A stretch of DNA of 64,000 bases from Peronospora farinosa (taxonomy: Eukaryota; Oomycota; Peronosporomycetes; Peronosporales; Peronosporaceae): the NCBI GenBank assembly GCA_947646735.1, contig CANTFK010000037.1, forward strand, positions 248,001 to 312,000, written 5' to 3'. The position numbers and the translations under genes are program-made. Under the pieces are notes generated by a model, which did not search any database, had not been told where the DNA came from, and was given only the letters and a program-made list of their open reading frames with translations. Below, piece by piece: positions 55,512 through 64,000 of this stretch (the first letter of the stretch is position 1; each line of letters opens with the position of its first letter).

Positions 55512-55589
55512 GGCTACCGACCCCGCGGTGTACTGGTTTACCACTTACTTCGGGACCGGGAGGTCACGGGTTCGATACCCACGGTCGCC
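55512..55589 (+). repeat. tRNA-Pro-like SINE head
   Basis: Contains a B-box GGTTCGATACC, a CTTCGGG anticodon-loop-like heptamer (CGG, Pro), a D-arm-like GTGTACTGGTTTACCAC, and near-complementary ends GGCTACC / GGTCGCC with one mismatch. At 78 nt and with a poorly pairing anticodon stem it is unlikely to be a working tRNA. tRNA-derived SINEs are known in oomycetes. The body may extend to about 55870. Confidence 0.45.
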
Positions 55590-56386
55590 TAATCCTCAAG
55601 TATAATGGACTGTGCATCCGTGTACTAGGTGCGTCGCCGTTAAAATACGTACCAATCCAATTGGAAGGGCAAGCATGGTGAAATATCACCAGATACTCGT
55701 CGGCTACCCATATTATGGCTGAACCCCCGCTATCAATGGCGCTATCACAATATACGAGTTGCGTATATTTGCTGGTGACAGACAAGGGGATCTCGGACCA
55801 GGATGACGGCATAATGAGGCTACAGACAGCACCGGACGGCACATTTATATCTCGTGGCGTTGGGAACGAATGACACCTCCCCGAAAGTCTCCCTAGTGGG
55901 GTGCACTGACAAAAGGGCTGCAGTATGCATATATACTACGGACGCCGTAGATTTTACGAGGGTAGAGCTCCAACCTCTAGACCGCTTAGTACCGACACAA
56001 TCCGTTCGTGCTCAGTAAATACTTCTGTCGCTAATCTCAACTCAACGTGTTGTATCTCGTAATCGATCTAATGTTGTTAGGATGAAGATAATTTGCTTTA
56101 ATAGATGGATCAGCGAACTACGCAACATGCTCACTGCATGCTGAGCTTTTCTACTTTTCACGACATTTAAAGGGAGAAGGAGTAGTCACCTACTCTATAG
56201 TAGCACCGGGTTCTAAGGACGGACGAGCATATAAGACACTAGTAATTGAGCAGCTTCGTCTACTTTTCAGTCTACCAAGTTTACATTTTTGAAAATACTG
56301 CTATCTTTTTTTAACTATTTGGTAAATAAAATTTTTCAATTGATCTGATCCATTCGAATATCTCTAGAAAAGAGCTCTTCAAGTCC
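55590..56386. other. intergenic, possible SINE body then HisRS upstream region
   Basis: No gene seen. 55590-55870 is GC-richer and may belong to the SINE. 56280-56345 is A/T-rich just before the HisRS start. Confidence 0.4.
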
Positions 56387-59053
56387 ATGATGTCTTCACG
56401 CGTGACAATTAGTGCCGGCCGTCTCTCGATCGTGGACATTTGCTCTGTAGCTGCATTGAATGCGTCTATCATCATAGACGATTCAATCTCTTCCACTTCT
56501 GCAGCTAGTACTACGTCCATCACACTCCAGTTGTCCTCCTCATCTAATTCTTTATCGACGCTGTCCATACGTCGTGCCGTCTTTGTATTGCTCTTACACC
56601 GTTTATTACGTCTTCATTCACTTGAAAATGCCCAATATGTAGCCATGTTGCTTAATCAAAAGGATCAGATATCCCCCGCCCAAGTGTCCTCTCTGGAGTT
56701 GCCCGTGTCTCTCTCACGAACCGAGCAGACGGCTATTAATAACACACCATTCATCCTTCTAGCCGAGACAGTTCTCGCTGTTGGCGGTGGTCGTTCGCTG
56801 CTCCCAATAGCTGACGCTGTCGCTGCTATTACGTGTGAGACGCTGCATGCTGACACGGCAGCCTTCGAGGCTGAGTTTGTGGACGCAGCTCGTCCCCATC
56901 GTGGCATTATCACGTCGGCGCAGAACTTGCGTAGCATGCTCGATGGATCTAAGCTTATTAATAGCCAACAAGAAGGAGTCACGGACGTGGCTGCTGTGTG
57001 CTGTATCCCGCAGTACCATGGCCCCGCTCGTGACGCTATTCTGGTCACCTACAAAGCCGTGGAGGTCGAAATTAATGCCACTTTTGGTAATTGTGCTGCT
57101 GCTAAGCGTGTTGGTGCAAGCATTCATCCGCAGGCGCTGAAGACGGCGCTATCGACCACGATGGAGGCACTACACGTGCTGTATCAGGGCAGTGTCAACC
57201 GCCTCCAACTACTAGACATTAAGGTTACTGATGCACGTGACATAACACTCGCTGTTGATCTCGTGCAAGCAACCGCTACTGCTCTCGTGCACGAGCTAGT
57301 GCCGTCGTTAAAGTTTTTGGAGGAAGAAGAGGCGCAGCTAAAACTCCGTCTGGCTAAGAAGAACGCTAATGTGCAAGAAGCAGCACTTAAAGCTGCTGCT
57401 GCAGCCGCTAAAGAAGACGAGAAGATTGCCGCGATGCCAGAAGCGCAGCAAAATAAAATTCTGGAGAAGCGTCGCAAAAAACTCGAAAAGCAGAAGGAAA
57501 AGGAGAACGCAAAGAAATGCGGCAAGGATGAGCTGAAGATTGGTCTAGGTAGCCAAGCAGTACGCCAGTATATCCTTGCCCTCGGAGATGGATGGCAAAG
57601 TAGTGTGGTAAAGTCGGCCTTTGACTTGCGTGCTTCAAGCCTATCAGTATACTTGGAGGACCTTTTCGTGCGTCTAGGCAGTTGTGGCACTCGCCGTAAA
57701 CCGAAAATTGCAAAGGGCTCACAGGACTTTCTGCCGTATCAAATGGCTCTTCGCGAGAAAATCTTCAACAAGATTCGCATGGTCTTTAAGCGCCACGCGG
57801 GTGTCGAGATTGAAACTCCCGTTTTTGAGTTGAAGGAAACACTTACGGGAAAGTATGGTGAGGACAGTAAGCTTATCTACGACCTGGCTGACCAGGGTGG
57901 TGAACTGCTGGCACTGCGTTACGACCTGACGGTGCCCTTCGCTCGCTTCATGGCCCTGCACAGCCCTGGAAACATTAAGCGCTACCATATCGCTCGCGTG
58001 TATCGCCGTGACAACCCACAAATGGCCCGCGGTCGTTTCCGCGAATTTTACCAATGCGACTTTGATATCGCGGGTACCTACGCGCCTATGCTCCCGGATG
58101 CCGAGGTGCTGTCGATTGGTATCGAAGTGATGCAACAGTTCCCAGAGCTTGGCCCCGTGAAGGTAAAACTGAGTCACCGTTTGCTCCTGGACGCCATTCT
58201 CGCTATTTGTGGCGTGCCCGCTGACAAGTTCCGCACGACGTGTAGTGCTATTGATAAGCTGGATAAGGAACCTTGGAGCGAGGTGCGACGTGAAATGGTG
58301 CAGGAGAAGAACATTCTCGAGGAAGTGGCCGACCGTATCGAGCCATTTGTGTGCAAAGTGGGCTCGCCGCGCGACCTGCACACACAGCTCGTAAAGGAAA
58401 AAATGTTTGGCGACAATGCTAATGCACGCCGTGCTATGGACGATTTGGCGTTGCTCTTCAATTACCTCGATGCCATGGGCGTCCTTGATTTCGTTTCCTT
58501 TGATCTGAGTCTTGCTCGCGGATTGGACTATTACACGGGTCTCATTTTCGAGTTTGTACTGACGAGTCCGGAGCACAAGGTTGGTTCCATTGCTGCTGGT
58601 GGCCGCTACGATAACCTCGTGGGTATGTTCTCTGCAACGGAACAGCAAATCCCCTGTGTTGGAGTCAGTCTTGGTATCGAACGTATTTTCGGTATCCTCG
58701 AGGCCCATGCCAAGAAGAAGTCTGCCAACACGACCTCTCCGTCACAGGTTCTGGTCGCGTCCACGAGCAATAATTTGATAATGCCGCGATTGGAGCTGTG
58801 CAAGCAGCTATGGCTCTCCAACATTTCGGCTGAAGTAGTGCAGACGGAGAATCCCAAGTTTATTAAGCAGCTGCACTATGCTCTGGAGCGTGGTACGCCG
58901 TACATGGTGGTAATTGGTGAGGACGAGCTGACCAAGGGCGTCGTAAAGGTGAAGGACATGGCGTCAAAGGACGAAGTGACTGTGCCGCGTTCTGAACTTG
59001 TTGCTGAGCTGCTGCGTCGTGGATGTTCAACTACTAACACGTTTATCATGTAA
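56387..59053 (+). CDS. HARS: histidyl-tRNA synthetase, long form with ~440-aa N-terminal extension
   Basis: Charges tRNA-His. 888 aa, two adjacent ATGs (56387, 56390). Class II core from about 442 (KGSQDFLPYQMALREKIFNKI, motif 1). RYDLTVPFARF, motif 2 RVYRRDNPQMARGRFREF, HisA LARGLDYYTG near 708, HisB AGGRYDNLVG near 735, motif 3 GVSLGIERIF, then the anticodon-binding domain to the C-terminus. The N-terminal 440 residues include a mixed alpha/beta part and a Lys/Glu-rich helix (about 310-380, KILEKRRKKLEKQKEKE). Yeast and animal HisRS lack such a length, while plant cytosolic HisRS has a comparably long form. No signal peptide. Single exon. Confidence 0.95.
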   Translation: MMSSRVTISAGRLSIVDICSVAALNASIIIDDSISSTSAASTTSITLQLSSSSNSLSTLSIRRAVFVLLLHRLLRLHSLENAQYVAMLLNQKDQISPAQVSSLELPVSLSRTEQTAINNTPFILLAETVLAVGGGRSLLPIADAVAAITCETLHADTAAFEAEFVDAARPHRGIITSAQNLRSMLDGSKLINSQQEGVTDVAAVCCIPQYHGPARDAILVTYKAVEVEINATFGNCAAAKRVGASIHPQALKTALSTTMEALHVLYQGSVNRLQLLDIKVTDARDITLAVDLVQATATALVHELVPSLKFLEEEEAQLKLRLAKKNANVQEAALKAAAAAAKEDEKIAAMPEAQQNKILEKRRKKLEKQKEKENAKKCGKDELKIGLGSQAVRQYILALGDGWQSSVVKSAFDLRASSLSVYLEDLFVRLGSCGTRRKPKIAKGSQDFLPYQMALREKIFNKIRMVFKRHAGVEIETPVFELKETLTGKYGEDSKLIYDLADQGGELLALRYDLTVPFARFMALHSPGNIKRYHIARVYRRDNPQMARGRFREFYQCDFDIAGTYAPMLPDAEVLSIGIEVMQQFPELGPVKVKLSHRLLLDAILAICGVPADKFRTTCSAIDKLDKEPWSEVRREMVQEKNILEEVADRIEPFVCKVGSPRDLHTQLVKEKMFGDNANARRAMDDLALLFNYLDAMGVLDFVSFDLSLARGLDYYTGLIFEFVLTSPEHKVGSIAAGGRYDNLVGMFSATEQQIPCVGVSLGIERIFGILEAHAKKKSANTTSPSQVLVASTSNNLIMPRLELCKQLWLSNISAEVVQTENPKFIKQLHYALERGTPYMVVIGEDELTKGVVKVKDMASKDEVTVPRSELVAELLRRGCSTTNTFIM

Positions 59054-59834
59054 GCCTTACTTTGCGGTGGTATGACGACAAAATAGATCATTAATCATTG
59101 TAAGGATTTGGTGCGAAGTATACGATGTTGAGCTAAACCAGTTCACCCTATGAGCAGCTCCAAACTCACTCTTATTCAGTTTAAACGACTGCAATTTGAT
59201 TACTGGGCTGCCGTGAGTAGTGCAACGACGCAGTAATCTTTGCGTATGCCTGTGAAGAAGTCAGTGCATGGTAAATAGCATAATCAGGTACTGGCTGGTA
59301 GAAAAAAAATAGTTCATTACTAAATCGACGAAAGTAAGGCAGATATTGGCCGACAAGCTAGTGGTGGTCTTTATCGCAAGGAAAAATTAATGGCGATGCT
59401 GCCTTGTGCCACTTAAAGCTATTGCCGCCGATGCTAACGGTCACTAATACCTTACCAGACAAGTCCAGTTTTTTACTGAACGATAGTAAGAAAAGGTCAG
59501 CCAGATCAGACGTTGTGCTTGTTGCTGCCACTAGTAGTGGAGCTTATGACAGGTCCTAGGTGACGTCGGCGGCGAAACTTATATGTTCGAACGAATTCAT
59601 TTAATGTTCTTGATCATCTTCTTAAAGGCGTGTGATTTGACTTAATGCAGTTCAGATAGGCGACGGTAATTTCGCTTACGTGATCGATGCCAGCTGCTGG
59701 CGTTAGCGATGTATGTTCTATCTTTTCTGTAACGGGCTGAAAGTTACACGGTTCGTTAAGTATCGAAGACTTAACGAGCAGGTCTAGATGGGTACGTGGT
59801 ACCTTAGGCCTACCATTTGTATGCGGCACATCAA
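59054..59834. other. intergenic, no gene supported
   Basis: Nothing recognised. A minus frame at 59614-59829 has no clear content and probably belongs to decayed transposon sequence. Confidence 0.4.
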
Positions 59835-59915
59835 TGTGATATCCATGGATGGATTCACATTCAATGAGGATGACGTCAGTTGGGACTGGGCGTCACGGTG
59901 ACGCCTGGTAAGGGC
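59835..59915 (-). repeat. LTR-edge-like sequence shared with 7185
   Basis: TGTGATATCCATGGATGG and the next ~50 nt resemble the edge at 7185 (GATGGATTCACAT, GGATGACG, CAGTTG in the same order). Adjacent to minus-strand pol fragments. Confidence 0.4.
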
Positions 59916-59929
59916 AGTACAAAAGAAGT

Positions 59930-60417
59930 TGGTCATCATCCAAAGCGTAATTCATCTCAATCTTTCCACACGTAAATGCCACCTCGGCCGATAAACCACT
60001 TCAGGTGCCCCGTAGGTAAATCTTCAAATCACGTATCCACATCTCTTCATCTTGGGCTGCTGCAATTCGTTCGATCCTTATCCGTTGCACCACTTCCTCT
60101 TGCAAGACTTCCGTCGGTATTCTGGATAGGGCCCGGGATCTCGTAACAGCTGTAACTCGCAATGCATGGTTCTGGTCCTTGAGTATTAAAAGCTCAGGTA
60201 GACGGTTGATTGCTTCGAGGTCCTGGAACTCTTCTTCCGGAACTATATCGACACCCTGTTGCTGGTGCAAAGCCACGTTAGCAAGTCGGTCTGCACTTTG
60301 GTTCCATTCGCGCTTCATGTGTAGAAACTCGTGAACAGGCCAGGACCTGAGTTTTTCCAGAGCCTTCGCCCGTCGTACTGTCAGGCCCTGCGCCTTACAC
60401 TCGATTTCTCCTCGCAC
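59930..60417 (-). pseudogene. Ty3/Gypsy pol fragment: second RNase H-like end and integrase linker
   Basis: Minus strand from 60417: EFLHMKREWNQSADRLANVAL is the C-terminal motif of an RNase H fold (Asp in SADRLAN), followed by a linker (MWIRDLKIYLRGT). One stop at 60003-60001 interrupts a continuation that can be read to about 59930 (GKIEMNYALDDDQLLLYCP). Confidence 0.65.
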
Positions 60418-61437
60418 TGTCGCACGACCAGGTTAGAATCTCCACATACCACCAGACGTCTACGCTCCAGGTTCTACAGTAGAAGGAAGCCCAACAATAG
60501 GCCTTCATACTCTGCCTCATTTACTGTCGCTTCAGTCAAATATCGGGAAGCGGAGGCGACCACCGTACATCCCGGGAGTTGCCACACAATAGCACTGCAG
60601 GCCCCTTCTCCACGCTTAACTCGTGCAGACCCATCAAAACTGACCACATAGAGGCTTTCCTAGGGCTCAACCGTAGGGGGAACCACCGTGATAGTTTGGC
60701 GCGGATGTTTCCTAGGGGCAATCGAGGACAGGATGGAGTCCACGTTTTTGCGAGGCGTTATGCTGGCTGTCAATGTCTCCAGTATTTTATCCCGCCCCTC
60801 TTACACTTGACCACTTCTAGCGTCCATTGAGACAGGAGTGCAGCCCAATTTCCAAGGCGTCCCTGAAGACCTGGTGACCGGACCAACCATGCTAACGTGG
60901 AATGTCGAGTTAGGACCTTGATTGGACGGGTGACCAGTGACGTGTAGCAAAGGTCTAGTATCCGCAATAACGCTAGCATTTTCTTGTCCACTAAGCTATA
61001 GTTAATCTCAATCTGCTTCAAAGTACTACTCGTGAAAGTCACTGGCATATATACACCTCGTACTCCTGTACCAGAGACGCCGAGATGGCCCACTCGCTAG
61101 CATAGACGATGATGACAGGTTTCCGATCTGGATCGAAATGACGGAGGATTGATGCAGTGGCGATTTTGTTCTTTAACATAGCAAATGCCACCTGCAACCG
61201 GGCCCATAGATCCTCCTCCTGGTCATCTTCCTGTATGTCCCCAATCCTACTTATCCGGTGTCGTAATACGTGATTGTGGTGGAGTGGGTTCTCAAAATTG
61301 TATGATGAGACCTTAAACCACTCACTGTGCCGGACTGCCGACTGTCGGAGGAAGTACCCCGATGCCGCGTATGGACCTTCTCTCACCTTGTGTACCCGTC
61401 GGCTGGCGGGTTGCACTCTTTGGAAGACTTGGTGAAG
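60418..61437 (-). pseudogene. Ty3/Gypsy pol fragments: RT connection and RNase H
   Basis: Minus frames 61416-61039 (LKNKIATASILRHFDPDRKP, then IIVYASEWAISASLVQE, typical of the RT/RNase H boundary) and 61093-60770 (QIEINYSLVDKKMLALL, RPIKVLTRHSTLAWLV). Several frame breaks. 60721-60418 holds no readable domain. The reverse-transcriptase catalytic core is absent; the sequence ends where the tandem array begins. Confidence 0.65.
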
Positions 61438-64000
61438 ATGTAGACGTCTGCCTTGAGGGAGGTAGACCTGGGGGGCCTCGAGTGGATATGCTTCACTCGG
61501 TGGGCCGGTAGGTGGCCACTCGATCGACCTTGTCGAGAATGGGCTTAGAGCAAATTATTCAGGGAGCTTGTCGTCCCTGGCCTTTTCCTTCTTGCTTCAG
61601 GGTTATTAACCACCTGACCTTTCCTTTGCTTCCGGACCGTGAGGTGAGGGAGACCGCTTCCGATAGCGGGTCTTGGGGGGTGTTGCTATTCGAACGATCT
61701 CACAGGCCAAATATATCCTGGAGATCTATTCGCACTTGAACTTCGCTACACAACTGTCTTCGACGAGGGGCCAAAATATATCCCTTCCCGGAACAGTGAG
61801 TAACTTAGAGAAAGTTCTTCTTGGGTGACGGAGTCGTGCCACGTAGATCGCAAATTGAGTAGTATTTAATATAGTCCTATCCTTTTAACTCCTTTTATCT
61901 ATCCTTGCCTGAAGCTCTGATTTCTTGCGTAGACTAGTCTGATCCTTGTATTAACTGGTCCGGAGTGGCTGAACCCCAAGGGGCCGAGGTCGACCGATGA
62001 GGTACCGGGTCTACCGATGAGGGACCGAGTCGACCAATGAGGGACCCAGGTCTACCGATGAGGGACCGGGTCTACCGATGAGGGACCCGGGTCTACCAAC
62101 GAGGGGCCAGGTCGATCAATGAAGGGCCATGATCAAATCCCTTTGGTACCGGTTAACCGGTTCCCTGATACTGATTTTTCTTCGGTGGGTCCTGCGGATT
62201 GTTCTCCACCAACGGTCGCTCCCCTTCGAGGCCCCTGTCTCTCTGGTCCCCTGTCCCTGACCCACGGTCTATACTCCGAATCCAACTGGATTCTGGGGGC
62301 CTCCACATCACAAAAACAGCACTTCACCACAATGTAGACGTCTGCCTTGAGGGAGGTAGACCTGGGGGGCCTCGAGTGGATATGCTTCACTCGGTGGGCC
62401 GGTAGGTGGCCACTCGATCGACCTTGTCGAGAATGGGCTTAGAGCAAATTATTCAGGGAGCTTGTCTTCCTGGCCTTTTCCTTCTTGCTTCAGGGTTATT
62501 AACCACCTGACCTTTCCTTTGCTTCCGGACCGTGAGGTGAGGGAGACCGCTTCCGATAGCGGGTCTTGGGGGGTGTTGCTATTCGAACGATCTCACAGGC
62601 CAAATATATCCTGGAGATCTATTCGCACTTGAACTTCGCTACACAACTGTCTTCGACGAGGGGCCAAAATATATCCCTTCCCGGAACAGTGAGTAACTTA
62701 GAGAAAGTTCTTCTTGGGTGACGGAGTCGTGCCACGTAGATCGCAAATTGAGTAGTATTTAATATAGTCCTATCCTTTTAACTCCTTTTATCTATCCTTG
62801 CCTGAAGCTCTGATTTCTTGCGTAGACTAGTCTGATCCTTGTATTAACTGGTCCGGAGTGGCTGAACCCCAAGGGGCCGAGGTCGACCGATGAGGTACCG
62901 GGTCTACCGATGAGGGACCGAGTCGACCAATGAGGGACCCAGGTCTACCGATGAGGGACCGGGTCTACCGATGAGGGACCCGGGTCTACCAACGAGGGGC
63001 CAGGTCGATCAATGAAGGGCCATGATCAAATCCCTTTGGTACCGGTTAACCGGTTCCCTGATACTGATTTTTCTTCGGTGGGTCCTGCGGATTGTTCTCC
63101 ACCAACGGTCGCTCCCCTTCGAGGCCCCTGTCTCTCTGGTCCCCTGTCCCTGACCCACGGTCTATACTCCGAATCCAACTGGATTCTGGGGGCCTCCACA
63201 TCACAAAAACAGCACTTCACCACAATGTAGACGTCTGCCTTGAGGGAGGTAGACCTGGGGGGCCTCGAGTGGATATGCTTCACTCGGTGGGCCGGTAGGT
63301 GGCCACTCGATCGACCTTGTCGAGAATGGGCTTAGAGCAAATTATTCAGGGAGCTTGTCTTCCTGGCCTTTTCCTTCTTGCTTCAGGGTTATTAACCACC
63401 TGACCTTTCCTTTGCTTCCGGACCGTGAGGTGAGGGAGACCGCTTCCGATAGCGGGTCTTGGGGGGTGTTGCTATTCGAACGATCTCACAGGCCAAATAT
63501 ATCCTGGAGATCTATTCGCACTTGAACTTCGCTACACAACTGTCTTCGACGAGGGGCCAAAATATATCCCTTCCCGGAACAGTGAGTAACTTAGAGAAAG
63601 TTCTTCTTGGGTGACGGAGTCGTGCCACGTAGATCGCAAATTGAGTAGTATTTAATATAGTCCTATCCTTTTAACTCCTTTTATCTATCCTTGCCTGAAG
63701 CTCTGATTTCTTGCGTAGACTAGTCTGATCCTTGTATTAACTGGTCCGGAGTGGCTGAACCCCAAGGGGCCGAGGTCGACCGATGAGGTACCGGGTCTAC
63801 CGATGAGGGACCGAGTCGACCAATGAGGGACCCAGGTCTACCGATGAGGGACCGGGTCTACCGATGAGGGACCCGGGTCTACCAACGAGGGGCCAGGTCG
63901 ATCAATGAAGGGCCATGATCAAATCCCTTTGGTACCGGTTAACCGGTTCCCTGATACTGATTTTTCTTCGGTGGGTCCTGCGGATTGTTCTCCACCAACG
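61438..64000. repeat. tandem array of an 893-bp unit (2.9 copies, continues past the window)
   Basis: Unit starts at 61438, 62332 and 63225 (periods 894 and 893; the first unit reads CTTGTCGTCCCTGG where the others read CTTGTCTTCCTGG). Otherwise near-identical. Each unit carries a 20-21-bp minisatellite, a TTGGTACCGGTTAACCGGTT palindromic stretch, and no coding frame over 85 codons. Edges TGTAGACG ... CACCACA with one A between units would fit tandem LTRs; a satellite is equally possible. Confidence 0.9.
61988..62130. repeat. 20-21-bp minisatellite inside the 893-bp unit
   Basis: Seven units of the type ACCGATGAGGGACCGGGTCT, with variants (ACCAATGAGGGACCCAGG, ACCAACGAGGGGCCAGG). Repeated again at about 62881-63023 and 63774-63916. 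Confidence 0.85.

Noticed and set aside
55512..55589. Functional tRNA-Pro gene
   Set aside because: 78 nt, mismatched acceptor and poorly pairing anticodon stem; more like a SINE head.
57719..58708. 329-codon open frame antisense to HisRS
   Set aside because: Lies wholly opposite highly conserved synthetase motifs and has no recognisable domain; explained by codon bias of the real gene.
61988..62130. Short regular repeats that could suggest a CRISPR array
   Set aside because: Units are contiguous and degenerate with no spacers of constant length, and the context is eukaryotic.

Overview
The window reads as nuclear DNA of an oomycete, most likely a Phytophthora or downy-mildew type genome. 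This is an inference from several things. Protein-coding genes are compact with few, short GT-AG introns (68-133 nt). Core promoters of the oomycete Inr plus FPR kind stand before two genes. There is a long-form histidyl-tRNA synthetase and an unusual multidomain MAP kinase, and large, very young nested Ty3/Gypsy retrotransposons lie between conserved genes. No prokaryotic operon layout, CRISPR array or bacterial gene is present.

Layout. 0.3-5.0 kb: a malic enzyme gene, a four-exon YbeY-type endoribonuclease gene, and a tail-to-tail mitochondrial carrier gene. 5.4-7.2 kb: a 5'-truncated non-LTR retrotransposon between 18-bp direct repeats. 7.2-38.9 kb: a decayed plus-strand Ty3/Gypsy element (the 'host') whose gag and pol are interrupted by three copies of a second Ty3/Gypsy chromovirus-like family, all on the minus strand (E1 8613-16097, E2 18937-25867, E3 28706-36398). 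E1 and E3 each have their own 5-bp target duplication (GATGT, GTCTC). E2 has GTCTC on its left and GATGT on its right, and the 2.84-kb piece of host element between insertions occurs twice at about 99.8% identity. The block is therefore best read as a 9.77-kb tandem duplication made by unequal recombination between E-family copies at two sites. E3 is apparently intact, with matching LTRs, an open gag and an open 1.8-kb-codon pol. E1 and E2 carry deletions and frameshifts.

39.7-41.7 kb: a second malic enzyme gene with a mitochondrial-type presequence, two introns and one single-base frameshift. 42.3-46.0 kb: a PH / SnoaL-like / C2 / MAP kinase fusion. 46.8-47.3 kb (minus): spliceosomal Sm D2 with an 8-nt first coding exon. 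49.2-51.6 kb: Hsp110. 52.3-55.0 kb: an unrecognised protein with a repeated acidic motif. 55.5 kb: a tRNA-Pro-like SINE head. 56.4-59.1 kb: cytosolic-type HisRS. 59.8-61.4 kb: Ty3/Gypsy fragments on the minus strand. 61.4 kb to the end: a tandem array of an 893-bp unit that runs out of the window.

The most interesting signals are four. The E family has a textbook -1 frameshift signal at its gag-pol junction: in-frame A AAA AAC, 7-nt spacer, 9-bp perfect stem. Both Ty3/Gypsy families carry antisense ORFs convergent with pol. E2 is a recombinant with mismatched target duplications. The MAP kinase has a domain architecture that I do not know from other lineages.
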